NCBI GenBank assembly: GCA_900543165.1
Contig: UQQQ01000024.1
Location: 1 to 31,517, forward strand
Direction: 5' to 3'
Length of the DNA: 31,517 nt
Source: an uncultured Dialister sp.
GTDB taxonomy: Bacteria; Bacillota; Negativicutes; Veillonellales; Dialisteraceae
This document shows positions 1-7,236 of the stretch, piece after piece (positions within the stretch are counted from its first letter, which is position 1; every line of letters starts with the position of its first letter). A model generated the notes under the pieces. That model ran no database searches, was not told where the DNA came from, and saw only the letters and a list, made by a program, of their open reading frames with translations. The position numbers were made by a program, and so were the translations under genes.

Positions 1-197
1 AAAGCTTGTGTAAACTCAAGAAAAATCTTATTTACACAAACCATTCTACACTCTCACATCAGACTCCCGTATCGTCATTTCGAGCGAAGCGAGAAATCTT
101 TCATTTCTCATTTCTCATTTCTCATTCAAGCGAGGCTTCCATCCCCAATGAAGGGACAGCACGCCCCGTGGGCTAACCCTCCCCCTTCATTTACAAC
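1..197. repeat. Intergenic composite-repeat island
   Basis: No gene is visible. Bases 7-14 (TGTGTAAA) and 31-38 (TTTACACA) form a perfect 8-bp inverted repeat, which could be an operator or hairpin for something beyond the left edge. From about 62 the stretch is made of modules that recur in the window: the block with CATTTCGAGCGAAGCGAG (73-100), ATTTCTC tracts (101-125), and a GGGACAGCACGCCCCGTGGGC block (152-173). The module order matches the islands near 5.1, 23.7 and 28.5 kb. Confidence 0.7.
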
Positions 198-226
198 AAA
201 GAGCTGTGCGCTGCACAGCTCCCTTT
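198..226 (-). terminator. Rho-independent terminator
   Basis: A perfect 9-bp stem with a 3-base loop (GAGCTGTGC/GCACAGCTC, 201-221) begins a few bases after the minus-strand stop codon at 227. It is followed on the minus strand by a T-rich tail (TTTGTTG). The other side is also T-rich, so it may work in both directions. Confidence 0.8.
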
Positions 227-820
227 TTATTTCTTTCCTTTTTTGACGACCGTCTTTGCTTCCGGTTTCACATCCGCCTTGCCGCGGCCGAGGCTGCCGG
301 TCTTGGCCAGCTTCTTCGCCGTCATGTACCAAGCCAGAGACTTGTCCGTGCACTTATTCTGCTTCACCGTAGGATCATTCGGATACTGTTTCTTATAATT
401 TTCCATCGCGCGGCGTGCATTCACCTTCTCATCCTTGGAAATGGTTTCGAAGGAGAATCCCACTTTCCATGCAAAGACGAGCATTGCGACAGGGTAGATC
501 GCAAGCGGATACACTTCGCAGAAGACGCAGGCCGCGATGAGTGCAAGCCCGCCTACGATAGAAAGCACCGAGACACCGGTCTGCACCATGACAGTCTTTC
601 TGAAGTCCGCATCCATGTGCGCGAGCCAGATATTTCCACTCGAAAGAAAGTAGTGAATGAATTCCTGATTCCGCAGCATCCTGTCCCGCTTGTTATGCGC
701 GAGGATCTGCTGCACGATGTCCGCGACATTCTTCTTGAAGCGCATGGTGCGGTAATTGAATACGACGAGAAGCGTCGTGATGAGCGCGATAAAAATGATA
801 CTGCTGGTGGATCCTTCCAT
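227..820 (-). CDS. Small membrane protein of unknown function
   Basis: This 197-residue protein is not assigned to a family. The start is the ATG at 820, because AAAGGAGA lies just upstream; the longer open frame reaching 1096 runs through repeat sequence. An N-terminal hydrophobic segment (about residues 8-22) is followed by a basic amphipathic stretch. Two adjacent hydrophobic segments (about residues 78-118) form a probable hairpin in the membrane. The C-terminal tail is strongly basic and lysine-rich, ending in VVKKGKK. The layout suggests an inner-membrane protein with a cytoplasmic positively charged tail. It is a single-gene unit with its own promoter (852-880) and terminator (198-226). 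Confidence 0.75.
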   Translation of the reverse strand: MEGSTSSIIFIALITTLLVVFNYRTMRFKKNVADIVQQILAHNKRDRMLRNQEFIHYFLSSGNIWLAHMDADFRKTVMVQTGVSVLSIVGGLALIAACVFCEVYPLAIYPVAMLVFAWKVGFSFETISKDEKVNARRAMENYKKQYPNDPTVKQNKCTDKSLAWYMTAKKLAKTGSLGRGKADVKPEAKTVVKKGKK

Positions 821-851
821 GATATGTCTCCTTTGCTGAGTTGTTCTTTCT

Positions 852-880
852 ATTATAAGGGGCAAAGGGGAAATCAGCAA
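852..880 (-). promoter_or_regulatory. Sigma-A-type promoter
   Basis: On the minus strand, TTGCTG (880-875) and TATAAT (857-852) are 17 bases apart. They sit about 30 bases upstream of the start codon at 820. Confidence 0.65.
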
Positions 881-883
881 GGG

Positions 884-1092
884 GAGACGGTGGATGGGTT
901 CGGGGTTCAGGTTGGCGGGTTCAGGGTTGTGGTGCGGCGCATCAAATATATAGCGCCGCGAAATTATATATATGGGGGGTATTGGGACGCTATATGAATT
1001 GTGCATCCCTTCCACCCCCGTTGAACCCTCTGAACCCAATGAACCCGCCCAACCTGACAGCCGACTTTCATAGTAAGAGGGAACGCATCTAA
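884..1092. repeat. Intergenic repeat island with GCGGCGC palindrome
   Basis: The island holds GGTTCAGGGTT-type tracts on both sides (about 897-930 and, in reverse complement, 1017-1055). In between is the palindrome GCGGCGC/GCGCCGC (934-940 and 953-959, 12-base loop) followed by an AT-rich run. No gene is seen. Confidence 0.7.
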
Positions 1093-1099
1093 GCATTTT

Positions 1100-1441
1100 C
1101 TAAAGCCGCACCATTCCCACTTGGATGCCCAGCCGATTCGCTTCGCCCGCCTTCATCTCCAGACACCCTTTCCCGCGGAGGCAGGCGGAGAGACCGAGCC
1201 ATGGCGTAAGATGAGGGACGACCTTCACCACGCGGCCTTCTCCATCGAAATACACCGCATCGATCGCAAAGCGCATGAAGCACATGTGGATGCTGTTCGT
1301 CTTCTCGAGGTACAGCCCATGGTCTTCCTCAAGGGGCGCACGGAGCATGAGGCCTTTGAAGCGCGCCCACCACGAGCGCGCGATTTCTACGGAGAGAGAA
1401 ACGGTGCGGTCAGTATTGGCAAGGATCCATGTTTCGATCAT
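1100..1441 (-). CDS. DUF192 family protein
   Basis: This 113-residue protein matches the small DUF192 family. The family-typical region runs from WWARFKGLMLRAPL (about residues 24-37) through a SIHMCFMRFAIDAVYFD segment (about 49-65) to a GRVVKV strand. The fold is a compact beta barrel whose biochemical role is not established; some relatives are secreted and some sit beside secretion or pilus genes. No signal peptide is visible, so it is probably cytoplasmic. AAAGGAG upstream of the ATG at 1441 fixes the start. The upstream neighbour on the same strand is a TadC-like protein, but nearly 580 bases of repeats separate them, so no operon is claimed. Confidence 0.8.
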   Translation of the reverse strand: MIETWILANTDRTVSLSVEIARSWWARFKGLMLRAPLEEDHGLYLEKTNSIHMCFMRFAIDAVYFDGEGRVVKVVPHLTPWLGLSACLRGKGCLEMKAGEANRLGIQVGMVRL

Positions 1442-2019
1442 AAGGGGCTCCTTTCGAAAATATAGTTGACGGGTTCAGGGGTAGCCCGCAGGCGTATACC
1501 CCATTGATTGTTTGCGAAAGAGGGAGAGCGGGTTCTATAGGTTCAAGAGGTTCAAAGGGGTTGGTGCGGCGCAAAAATAATGAAGCGCCGCGGAGTATAG
1601 ATGGTGGCGATGCCCGAAGGTGGCATTTCAGTCACTAGTCACTCGAGGCTCCTAATCCCTAGCTACTAATCCCTAATCCCTGCTTTCAAACTTTTGCTGG
1701 CGGCTTCGCCATAAATATTTATAGGGCGATGCTCGAAGGTCTATTGATAGCAGGTTTTCCTCGTATTGCCAGCCTTCCCCTCTAGGGGAAGGTGCCCCGC
1801 AGGGGCGGATAGGGCGCAGACGGTATGAAAGACAGATGAAGAAAGCGGAGAGGTGCGCGGCACATGCGGGGAAAGCGTGAGCCCCTGACCGCGAATGACA
1901 AAGATTTCTCGCTTCGCTCGAAATGACGAAGCAGAAGTCCGATGTCTCCCAGTTTCTTAGTTTCTTAGTCTCTTAGTCACTAGTCACCAGTCACCAGTCA
2001 CTAGTCACAATTCCCTCTT
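1442..2019. repeat. Long intergenic composite-repeat island
   Basis: No gene is visible. Modules in order: a GGTTCAGGGG tract (about 1473), the palindrome GCGGCGC/GCGCCGC (1566-1572 and 1585-1591), TAGTCACTAG/CTACTAATCC tracts (1625-1685), a GGCGGCTTCGCC hairpin with a TTCG loop (about 1692), GGGCGATGC (about 1723), a GATAGCAGG block, CCTTCCCCTCTAGGGGAAGG (1772-1791), GCCCCGCAGGGGC, and a stretch of about 100 bases to the GAGCGAAGCGAG palindrome (1901-1928, reverse orientation). It ends in CTTAGTC/AGTCACCAG tracts. From about 1718 to 1960 it is nearly colinear with 20040-20275. Confidence 0.85.
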
Positions 2020-2997
2020 TCAAACCGCGCCAACCCAAAATAACTGCCAGCTCGCGCTGCCAGTTATTTTTCCCCCATGGTTTCCATGAGAGAGAAGCGA
2101 TGGCAGAAGCGCCACCACGAAGATCGCAGGGAAAATGCAGAAGACGAGCGGGAAGACCATCTTGACCGGCGCCTTCATCGCCTTCGTCCGCGCCCGCTGG
2201 CGGCGGACATTTCTCATATTGTCAGCCTGGATCGTCAGCGTATCCGACATGGAAGCGCCGAGACGCTCCGACTGCGTGACGGACATAACGAAGAGGTATA
2301 CATCCTGCGCATCACAGCGCTTCGCCATGAACTGCATCGAGCGGCGACGGGTCATCCCCATGCGTACATCACGGAGCATACGGGAAAGCTCATCGATCAA
2401 GGGCCCCTTCATGCGCTCGACGACCTTGCGAAGCGCCGCATCGAAAGAAAGCCCTGCCTGCACAGAGATCGCGAGAAGATCCAGCACATCCGGCAGCTGC
2501 CGCGTGATGAGAGACTGGCGTTTCTTGATGATATGATTCAGGACGCCGAAGGGAAGCAGCGCCCCCATGAATCCCCATCCGAGGACGATGAGGAAGAACT
2601 GCGGCGGTGTGTAGACGCCCCGCCCTGCATACCAGAAGCCGAGTGCGAGGCCGAGCGCAAGGCACAGAAACCAAAGGCCGGCGAAATGAGCGACCTTCCA
2701 CACACCCTGCTTGCCTGCGAGCATGATGCGCCGCTCCATGAGCTTCGGGATCGCCGCCGGAGCGAAGTAGGAGAGCGTATCCATCAGATCGCCCAGCACA
2801 CGGCCGACCGTACGCTGCAGGAAGGGGATCTTCCGAAGATCATCCGGATCCACCATCTCTTCTTCGGCAGAAGGATCCATAAACTGATCCAGACGCCGCT
2901 GCATCTCACGCTGCGAGTCCGACTGCCGAAGTACGATGAGCGTCATCATGATAAAAACAAATAAGGAGATCGCAGTCGCGATAGAAAATGCAAGCAT
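2020..2997 (-). CDS. tadC: TadC-like type II secretion F-domain protein
   Basis: A 325-residue inner-membrane protein of the T2SSF family, best matching TadC of Flp/Tad pili, where TadB and TadC form the platform that couples the TadA ATPase to pilus assembly. An N-terminal membrane segment (about residues 4-22), two central segments (about 104-160) and a C-terminal segment (about 283-303) enclose the cytoplasmic F domain. That domain has the typical LPDVLDLLAISVQAGLSFDAAL stretch and an RxMLRDVRMGMTRR region. The start at 2997 has GAGGTGAT upstream. No other Tad gene is in the window. The last dozen codons run through a terminator hairpin. One base less in the adjoining G5/A5 runs would give a stop just before the hairpin, so the C-terminus may be misread. 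Confidence 0.85.
   Translation of the reverse strand: MLAFSIATAISLFVFIMMTLIVLRQSDSQREMQRRLDQFMDPSAEEEMVDPDDLRKIPFLQRTVGRVLGDLMDTLSYFAPAAIPKLMERRIMLAGKQGVWKVAHFAGLWFLCLALGLALGFWYAGRGVYTPPQFFLIVLGWGFMGALLPFGVLNHIIKKRQSLITRQLPDVLDLLAISVQAGLSFDAALRKVVERMKGPLIDELSRMLRDVRMGMTRRRSMQFMAKRCDAQDVYLFVMSVTQSERLGASMSDTLTIQADNMRNVRRQRARTKAMKAPVKMVFPLVFCIFPAIFVVALLPSLLSHGNHGGKITGSASWQLFWVGAV
2036..2070 (-). terminator. Terminator hairpin overlapping the end of the tadC-like gene
   Basis: AATAACTG (2039-2046) pairs with CAGTTATT (2061-2068), with an inner CAGC/GCTG stem and a TCGC loop. TTTT follows on the minus strand. The hairpin lies inside the last codons of the minus-strand reading frame rather than after its stop, which is unusual. 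Confidence 0.75.
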
Positions 2998-3133
2998 GGA
3001 GTATCACCTCGGTTCAAAAGGGTTCAGGGTTCAGGGTTGTGGTGGCGGCTTCGCCGCGAATATATAGAGGGGCGATGTCCAAAGGTCTCTTGATAGCAGG
3101 CTTCCCTCGTATCGTCAGCTCCACCTTGCGGGT
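2998..3133. repeat. Composite-repeat segment left of the MITE-like element
   Basis: Contains GGTTCAGGGTT tracts (3012-3037), a GGCGGCTTCGCCGCG hairpin (about 3043), GGGCGATGTCC and CTTGATAGCAGG blocks (3070-3105), and TCGTATCGTCAGC. The same order appears at 20035-20095, where the CCTTCCCC palindrome follows. Here the MITE-like element begins at that point. Confidence 0.75.
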
Positions 3134-3441
3134 AATGCTATTAAGTTAAGCGGCAGAACGTTCTTGGCTCCCCATCGGGGGATCTGCCCGAAGGGGTTGT
3201 GCAAGCGAACTGGATTTTTAGGAGTGAAGCGACGCGAAAATCCAGTGAGACGCCATTTCGAACGAAGTGAGATGAGGGGGGCTACGTAGCGGTATTGCAT
3301 GAAAGTGTTGGAATATCAATAGCATCGGACTATTCAACATAGCACGCTATACCGCTGGCATGCCCCTATTGCCTTCGGCACTTCCCCGAAGGGGGAAGCA
3401 AGACGTTACGTAGCTAACGATTTCCTTAACTTAATAGCATT
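3134..3441. mobile_element. MITE-like element, copy 1
   Basis: This 308-bp element is bounded by a perfect 17-bp inverted repeat (AATGCTATTAAGTTAAG at 3134-3150, its complement at 3425-3441). It is nearly identical to 9712-10020. The core holds an inverted repeat around CTGGATTTT/AAAATCCAG and a CTTCCCC/GGGGAAG hairpin near the right end. No transposase is encoded. The only open frames (about 60 codons) are repeat-derived and not credible proteins. The right flank (3442-3504) recurs as its reverse complement on the left of copy 2. No clear target-site duplication was identified. Confidence 0.75.
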
Positions 3442-3650
3442 GCCCATACGGGGAAGGCTTAGTCGGAGCGATGCTTCGCGTCAATTATTATAAAGGGCAA
3501 TGCCCAAAGGCTGGAGGATAGAAGTCAGATGTCTGGCATCTGATGTCTCCTAGTCTAATCCCTCATCCCCAGCTACTAGTTCTTAGTCTCTAGTCCCCCA
3601 CTTGAATTTTTAAAGTTTGGTGCGCCTAAGCAATTTTTTACGCTCTTCGC
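3442..3650. repeat. Repeat flank and AGTCTCTAG tracts
   Basis: Bases 3442-3504 (to GGGCAATGCCC) are the reverse complement, with scattered mismatches, of 9648-9711 beside MITE copy 2. TGATGTCTCCTAGTC and CTACTAGTTCTTAGTC tracts follow to about 3600, then AT-rich sequence. No gene is seen. Confidence 0.7.
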
Positions 3651-3651
3651 C

Positions 3652-3680
3652 TTGCTTTTCGCCGTTTCTTTATATAAAAT
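3652..3680 (+). promoter_or_regulatory. Candidate promoter for the MATE gene
   Basis: TTGCTT (3652-3657) and TAAAAT (3675-3680) are 17 bases apart in an AT-rich stretch about 60 bases upstream of the ATG at 3738. Overlapping TATA-like hexamers make the exact -10 uncertain. Confidence 0.45.
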
Positions 3681-3737
3681 ATAAAAGAATTTTTAATTAA
3701 AAAAGTTTTTACTCCAAGCAATCCCACAGGAACTCTC

Positions 3738-5069
3738 ATGCATACCTACGACAAAAACTACTTTAAGATCGCGCTTCCTGCCGCACTGGAAGGGCTCTTC
3801 ATGATCCTCCTTGCTTCGACCGACCTCATCATGGTCGGCGCACTGGGAGCTTTGTCCATCGCAGCGGTCAGCATCTTCATGCAGCCGCGTCTCATCCTGC
3901 TCTGCTTCTCCCGCTCTCTCGCCTCTTCGGTGACACTGCTCGTTTCCCAAAAAGCGGGCGCCGGCGACACGAAAGGCACGTCGGATATCATGAAGAAGTC
4001 GCTCACGCTCTGCGCGATCTTCATGGGTCTTCTGCACATCCTTTTCTACATTTTTCTGGATGACATCTTCTACCTCATGGGCGCGAATGACGAATACATG
4101 GCAGAAGCCATGGCATATGGCCCCATCGCGCTTGCCGCAGTCTACGTGACCTCGCTCACGCTCATACTGCAGGCGGTGCAGCTGGGCTATGGACGCACAA
4201 GCGTCATCATGAAGACGAATGTCTGCGGCAATGTGGTGAACCTTGCGCTGAATGCACTCTTGATCTTCGGCTTCGGCCCGATCCCCTCCCTCGGCGTGAC
4301 GGGCGCAGCCATCGGTACGCTGGCAAGCACGATCTTCACCCTCGCATGGACTGCGTGGATCCTCAAAAATGAATCGTTCTTCTCTGGCGGGAGCTACCTT
4401 CCCGACCGTGCCTATTTCCACCGCATGATGCCGATCCTTCTAAGCATCCTTTCGGAGCAGGGCAGTGAGCGCGTGGGCATGGTGCTCTTTAGTCGCATGG
4501 CGGCAGGGCTCGGCACGATCCCCTTCGCTGTACACAGCATCTGCATGAACATCTCTGACGTATACTATGATTTCATCATGGGCTTCGGCAAGGCAAGCAT
4601 GGTCATGGCAGGGCAGTCCTGCGGCAAGGGCAGTGAGGAGGACTGGCGCGGCTACAAGAGATGCGGCCTCAAGTGGAGCCTCATCCTCTCGGCCATCGTA
4701 TGCGCGGCGATCCTCTTCTTCGGCTCTGACATTTTCGCTCTGTTCTCGGATGACGCCTCCTCGCTGGAGATCGCCTCTATCATCATGCTCTTCGTCGCAG
4801 CCGTGAGCTTCCCGGAAGCACACGCGATCCTCTCCGCAGGCATCCTGCGCGGATCGGGCAAGGCTACACAGGTGGCCGGCTACTCTTTCCTCTCCATCAC
4901 CTTCCTGCGTCCGCTCATGACCGCCTTCTTCATCTATGTCCTGGACCTTGGTCTCATCGGCTGCTGGTGTGCGCTCCTCCTCGATCAGTTCATCCGTGCT
5001 TCTTGCGCGACCGTCCTCCTCTACCGCCTCGAACACAAAGGCTGGCGGGCTCTCGTCGCAGGGGCTTAA
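3738..5069 (+). CDS. MATE family multidrug/cation exporter
   Basis: A 443-residue polytopic inner-membrane protein with about 12 hydrophobic segments and the duplicated six-helix MatE arrangement, split near residue 220. The N-terminus (ALPAALEGLFMILLASTDL), the NVCGNVVNLALNALLIFG segment (about 155-172) and LGVTGAAIGT (about 180-189) are typical of MATE exporters, which expel cationic drugs or metabolites in exchange for Na+ or H+. Length is normal. The substrate cannot be told from sequence. The start at 3738 has only a weak ribosome-binding site (ACAGGAA). The gene stands alone between two repeat islands. Confidence 0.9.
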   Translation: MHTYDKNYFKIALPAALEGLFMILLASTDLIMVGALGALSIAAVSIFMQPRLILLCFSRSLASSVTLLVSQKAGAGDTKGTSDIMKKSLTLCAIFMGLLHILFYIFLDDIFYLMGANDEYMAEAMAYGPIALAAVYVTSLTLILQAVQLGYGRTSVIMKTNVCGNVVNLALNALLIFGFGPIPSLGVTGAAIGTLASTIFTLAWTAWILKNESFFSGGSYLPDRAYFHRMMPILLSILSEQGSERVGMVLFSRMAAGLGTIPFAVHSICMNISDVYYDFIMGFGKASMVMAGQSCGKGSEEDWRGYKRCGLKWSLILSAIVCAAILFFGSDIFALFSDDASSLEIASIIMLFVAAVSFPEAHAILSAGILRGSGKATQVAGYSFLSITFLRPLMTAFFIYVLDLGLIGCWCALLLDQFIRASCATVLLYRLEHKGWRALVAGA

Positions 5070-5532
5070 GGAGTGGGAGTGACAAGAGACCAGGAGATAT
5101 CAGACTCCCGTATCGTCATTTCGAGCGAAGCGAGAAATCTTCCTTGCACAACGGTCAAGCGACGAGCGTCAGATGAGGAGCAAACGAAGCACCTAGGCGA
5201 TTTTATCATTACCTCATAAGTACAGAGTACCGCTACGACGTAAAAGACCCCTCGGCTCCGCTCGGGATGACGAAACGAGAGAACGGGCAACCTCTCATTC
5301 CCTTTCATTCCATCACGTAGAAGGCTGCCCCTTCGGGGCAGATCTATCCTCCGCCTTCGGCGCGCCCCTTCTTCAAGGGGCTACACAACAGTCATGTAAA
5401 AACGCTGACCCTTCGCAAGGTCTCCTTTCCCATATCGTCATTTCGAGCGAAGCAAGAAATTTTTGTCATTCGCGGTTCAGTGGTCGATGTGTGGAGTCCC
5501 AAAAACGAGAACCCTGAACCCTGAACCCTTTC
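5070..5532. repeat. Intergenic composite-repeat island
   Basis: No gene is visible. It holds AGACCAGGAGATATCAGACTCC, the GAGCGAAGCGAG palindrome (5113-5141), a variant CTCGGCTCCGCTCGGGATGACG (about 5248), CTGCCCCTTCGGGGCAG (about 5324), a second palindrome copy (5436-5462, AGCGAAGCAAG) and GAACCCTGAACCC tracts (5509-5529). The start of this sequence (from about 5090) repeats that at 62-100. Confidence 0.75.
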
Positions 5533-5560
5533 AACGATAGCTCTCCGCTATCGTTTTTTT
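5533..5560 (+). terminator. Rho-independent terminator
   Basis: A 9-bp stem AACGATAGC/GCTATCGTT with a 5-base loop is followed by a run of T's. It lies far (about 460 bases) downstream of the MATE gene and just upstream of the yigZ promoter, so it insulates yigZ from upstream transcription. Confidence 0.85.
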
Positions 5561-5569
5561 GTGAAGCAT

Positions 5570-5598
5570 TTGGTGTCCGGGTCGTTTTTTGGTACAAT
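5570..5598 (+). promoter_or_regulatory. Promoter of yigZ
   Basis: TTGGTG (5570-5575) and TACAAT (5593-5598) are separated by 17 bases, directly after the terminator and about 60 bases before the ATG at 5662. Confidence 0.75.
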
Positions 5599-5661
5599 AG
5601 ACCCGATATCATTTTGATCTCCGATCCCATCCCTGACCATTTACACCTACGAGGACCCATC

Positions 5662-6297
5662 ATGCTTATCCCTTACACTGCGCCGGCCGAGCTCTATCGG
5701 CAGGACATGGAAATCAAGAAATCGATCTTTATCACGCACATCCTGCCTGTCAACTCGGAAGAAGAAGCACAGCAGGCACTCGCTGATCTCAGAAAGAAAT
5801 ACAAGGACGCCACGCACAACTGCTACGCATGGCGCATCGGTACGGAGCGCATCCTTGAGAAATCGGGCGATGACGGCGAGCCGCAGGGCACGGCGGGACA
5901 CCCCATGCTCCATGTGCTCCAGATGCGAAAGCTCACGAATGTACTCGCGGTCGTCACCCGCTACTTCGGCGGCATCAAGCTCGGTGCGGGCGGCCTCACA
6001 AGGGCCTACAGCGGCGCGCTCTCCGATGCCGTGAAGGCGGCGCCCATCGTCACATATACGCCGTATGCCCGCTATACCGTGACCCTCCCCTACACCGCAA
6101 TCGGCGGCTTTGAAAATTACATCAAAGACAAAGACATCCGCGTCCTGGACCGTGCCTTCGCAGGCGAGGTGCGGGTGACCTTCCTCACCCTTCCAGAAGA
6201 AGCGAAGACACATCTCAAATTCCTGACAGACCTCACGGCCGGGAAAGCCGTCATCGAAGAGGACGGGGAGGAGTATGTGAAGGTGAGAGAGTGGTGA
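5662..6297 (+). CDS. yigZ: YigZ/IMPACT (UPF0029) family protein
   Basis: A 211-residue protein of the UPF0029/IMPACT family. The signature GDDGEPQGTAGHPML (about residues 73-87) and VVTRYFGGIKLGAGGLTRAYS (about 101-121) are both present, followed by the smaller C-terminal DUF1949-type domain. Bacterial members are cytosolic; their role in translation control is suspected from the eukaryotic IMPACT protein but not proven. The ATG at 5662 is chosen over the in-frame one at 5614 because GAGGA lies 7 bases upstream and because family members begin with a short lead-in to a YxxxxEIKKSxF segment, seen here as DMEIKKSIF. The stop codon is the first base triplet of a GTGACTGG repeat tract. Confidence 0.9.
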   Translation: MLIPYTAPAELYRQDMEIKKSIFITHILPVNSEEEAQQALADLRKKYKDATHNCYAWRIGTERILEKSGDDGEPQGTAGHPMLHVLQMRKLTNVLAVVTRYFGGIKLGAGGLTRAYSGALSDAVKAAPIVTYTPYARYTVTLPYTAIGGFENYIKDKDIRVLDRAFAGEVRVTFLTLPEEAKTHLKFLTDLTAGKAVIEEDGEEYVKVREW

Positions 6298-6848
6298 CTG
6301 GGGACTGGTGACTAGGAACTAGGGACTGGTAACTAGTGGCTAGGGACTAGTCACTGGGGAACTGTATGAAAGACGATGTGTGGTGTTCCACCTTCCTCGC
6401 CTGTCATTTCGAGCGATAGCGAGAAATCTTTTTCATCGGCAGTGAAACGGTGTATATGCACGTAAGAGGGGAAGGGGAAGTCTGTCACTCCGCGAATACC
6501 GGTGTTTCATACCAGGGGAAACGCTGATGATACGGAGAAGGGATCGCACCTATGAAAATATTTTGAAAATTTTTCAAAGATTTTTCCACAATGACATCAT
6601 CTGTCCTGTCCATTTGGTATCCTATATACAGAGAGCTGGATCGCCCCAAACTCCTTTTCTAAACTCTCAACTCTCAACTCATTTTGATTTCCCAAGGCGA
6701 TTCAGTTCTCGCTTTTATGTATGGAAACGGCGTGCCGTCCCTTGATTGCGTGCAAAAGCCTCGCTCGAATGAGAAATGTGAAATGGTGGTGCGGCACCTA
6801 AAAACAGGGAAGCGCCACTGATCCCTGCTTTCAAACTTTCTCTCCCAT
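6298..6848. repeat. Intergenic repeat island
   Basis: GTGACTGGGGACTAGGAAC tracts begin at the yigZ stop codon and run to about 6362. The GAGCGATAGCGAG palindrome copy is at 6401-6430. A less repetitive AT-rich part follows, with a palindrome TTTTGAAAATTTTTCAAAG (6561-6579) that might be an operator, although no gene follows it. A degenerate palindrome GCGGCAC/GCGCCAC (6791-6818) and the GTGCCGTCCCTTGATTGCG block (about 6731) complete it. No credible gene is seen. Confidence 0.65.
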
Positions 6849-6895
6849 AAAAAAAGCCCGATGAAAGATCCCCTGTCTTTCATCGGGCTTTTTGC
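6849..6895. terminator. Bidirectional terminator
   Basis: A long stem pairs AAAAAAGCCCGATGAAAGA with TCTTTCATCGGGCTTTTT, giving A-runs on one side and T-runs on the other. It directly follows the stop of the small minus-strand ORF at 6896 and would end its transcript. Confidence 0.9.
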
Positions 6896-7024
6896 TTACT
6901 CCATGCCGAAAGGCTCGTTTCCGCCAGCAGGGAGCTTGAAGATCCCTGACCCCCATAAGAAGAGTAAAAAATCCGGTGCGTGCTTTCCCCAGTTATCCAG
7001 GAATGCTTCATATAATTTTTCCAT
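6896..7024 (-). CDS. Small ORF, 42 residues, unknown function
   Basis: The frame starts at the ATG at 7024, preceded by GAGGTGGAGATC, and stops one base before a strong terminator. The product is short, with an amphipathic N-terminus (MEKLYEAFLDNW) and a hydrophobic stretch (FLLFLWGSGIFKL). It is not recognised. The good ribosome-binding site, the tight terminator and the inverted repeat upstream at 7081-7135 suggest an expressed small gene. Its size and lack of a recognised family keep confidence moderate. Confidence 0.5.
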   Translation of the reverse strand: MEKLYEAFLDNWGKHAPDFLLFLWGSGIFKLPAGGNEPFGME

Positions 7025-7080
7025 GATCTCCACCTCTCTGTCCTTTACCATACACTCTCTGTATGACCGCACAGGCATCC

Positions 7081-7135
7081 TGCTATGATACGCTCATGCG
7101 GATAAGATACATTTCGTTCTGTTTGTATCATAGCA
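7081..7135. promoter_or_regulatory. 11-bp inverted repeat, possible operator
   Basis: TGCTATGATAC (7081-7091) and GTATCATAGCA (7125-7135) are perfect inverted repeats 33 bases apart, upstream of the 42-residue ORF. Each half contains a TATGAT/TATCAT hexamer that could serve as a -10. The spacing fits either looping by a dimeric regulator or divergent promoter elements; no regulator is evident. Confidence 0.4.
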
Positions 7136-7138
7136 TGA

Positions 7139-7171
7139 AAAAAGCGGATGAATCCATCCACAATTCATCCG
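7139..7171 (-). terminator. Terminator after the RluA-family gene
   Basis: On the minus strand CGGATGAAT pairs with ATTCATCCG (7145-7153 with 7163-7171) and is followed by CTTTTTTC. It lies about 65 bases past the stop codon at 7237. Confidence 0.8.
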
Positions 7172-7236
7172 TCTTGTGCGTTACCATATATTTATTTTAA
7201 AGTGTGCCGTAAGAATCAATCAGAGAGAAATGCCCA

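Noticed and set aside
206..997. 263-residue plus-strand ORF
   Set aside because: Antisense to the 227-820 gene, which has a promoter, ribosome-binding site and terminator; the antisense product is rich in H/R/D with no domain.
2077..2964. 295-residue plus-strand ORF
   Set aside because: Antisense shadow of the tadC-like gene; highly charged with no recognisable fold.
3115..3300. 61-residue minus-strand ORF in MITE copy 1 (and a 64-residue one at 9724-9918)
   Set aside because: Both are read from the MITE core, start at different points, lack ribosome-binding sites and reflect repeat DNA, not selection on protein.
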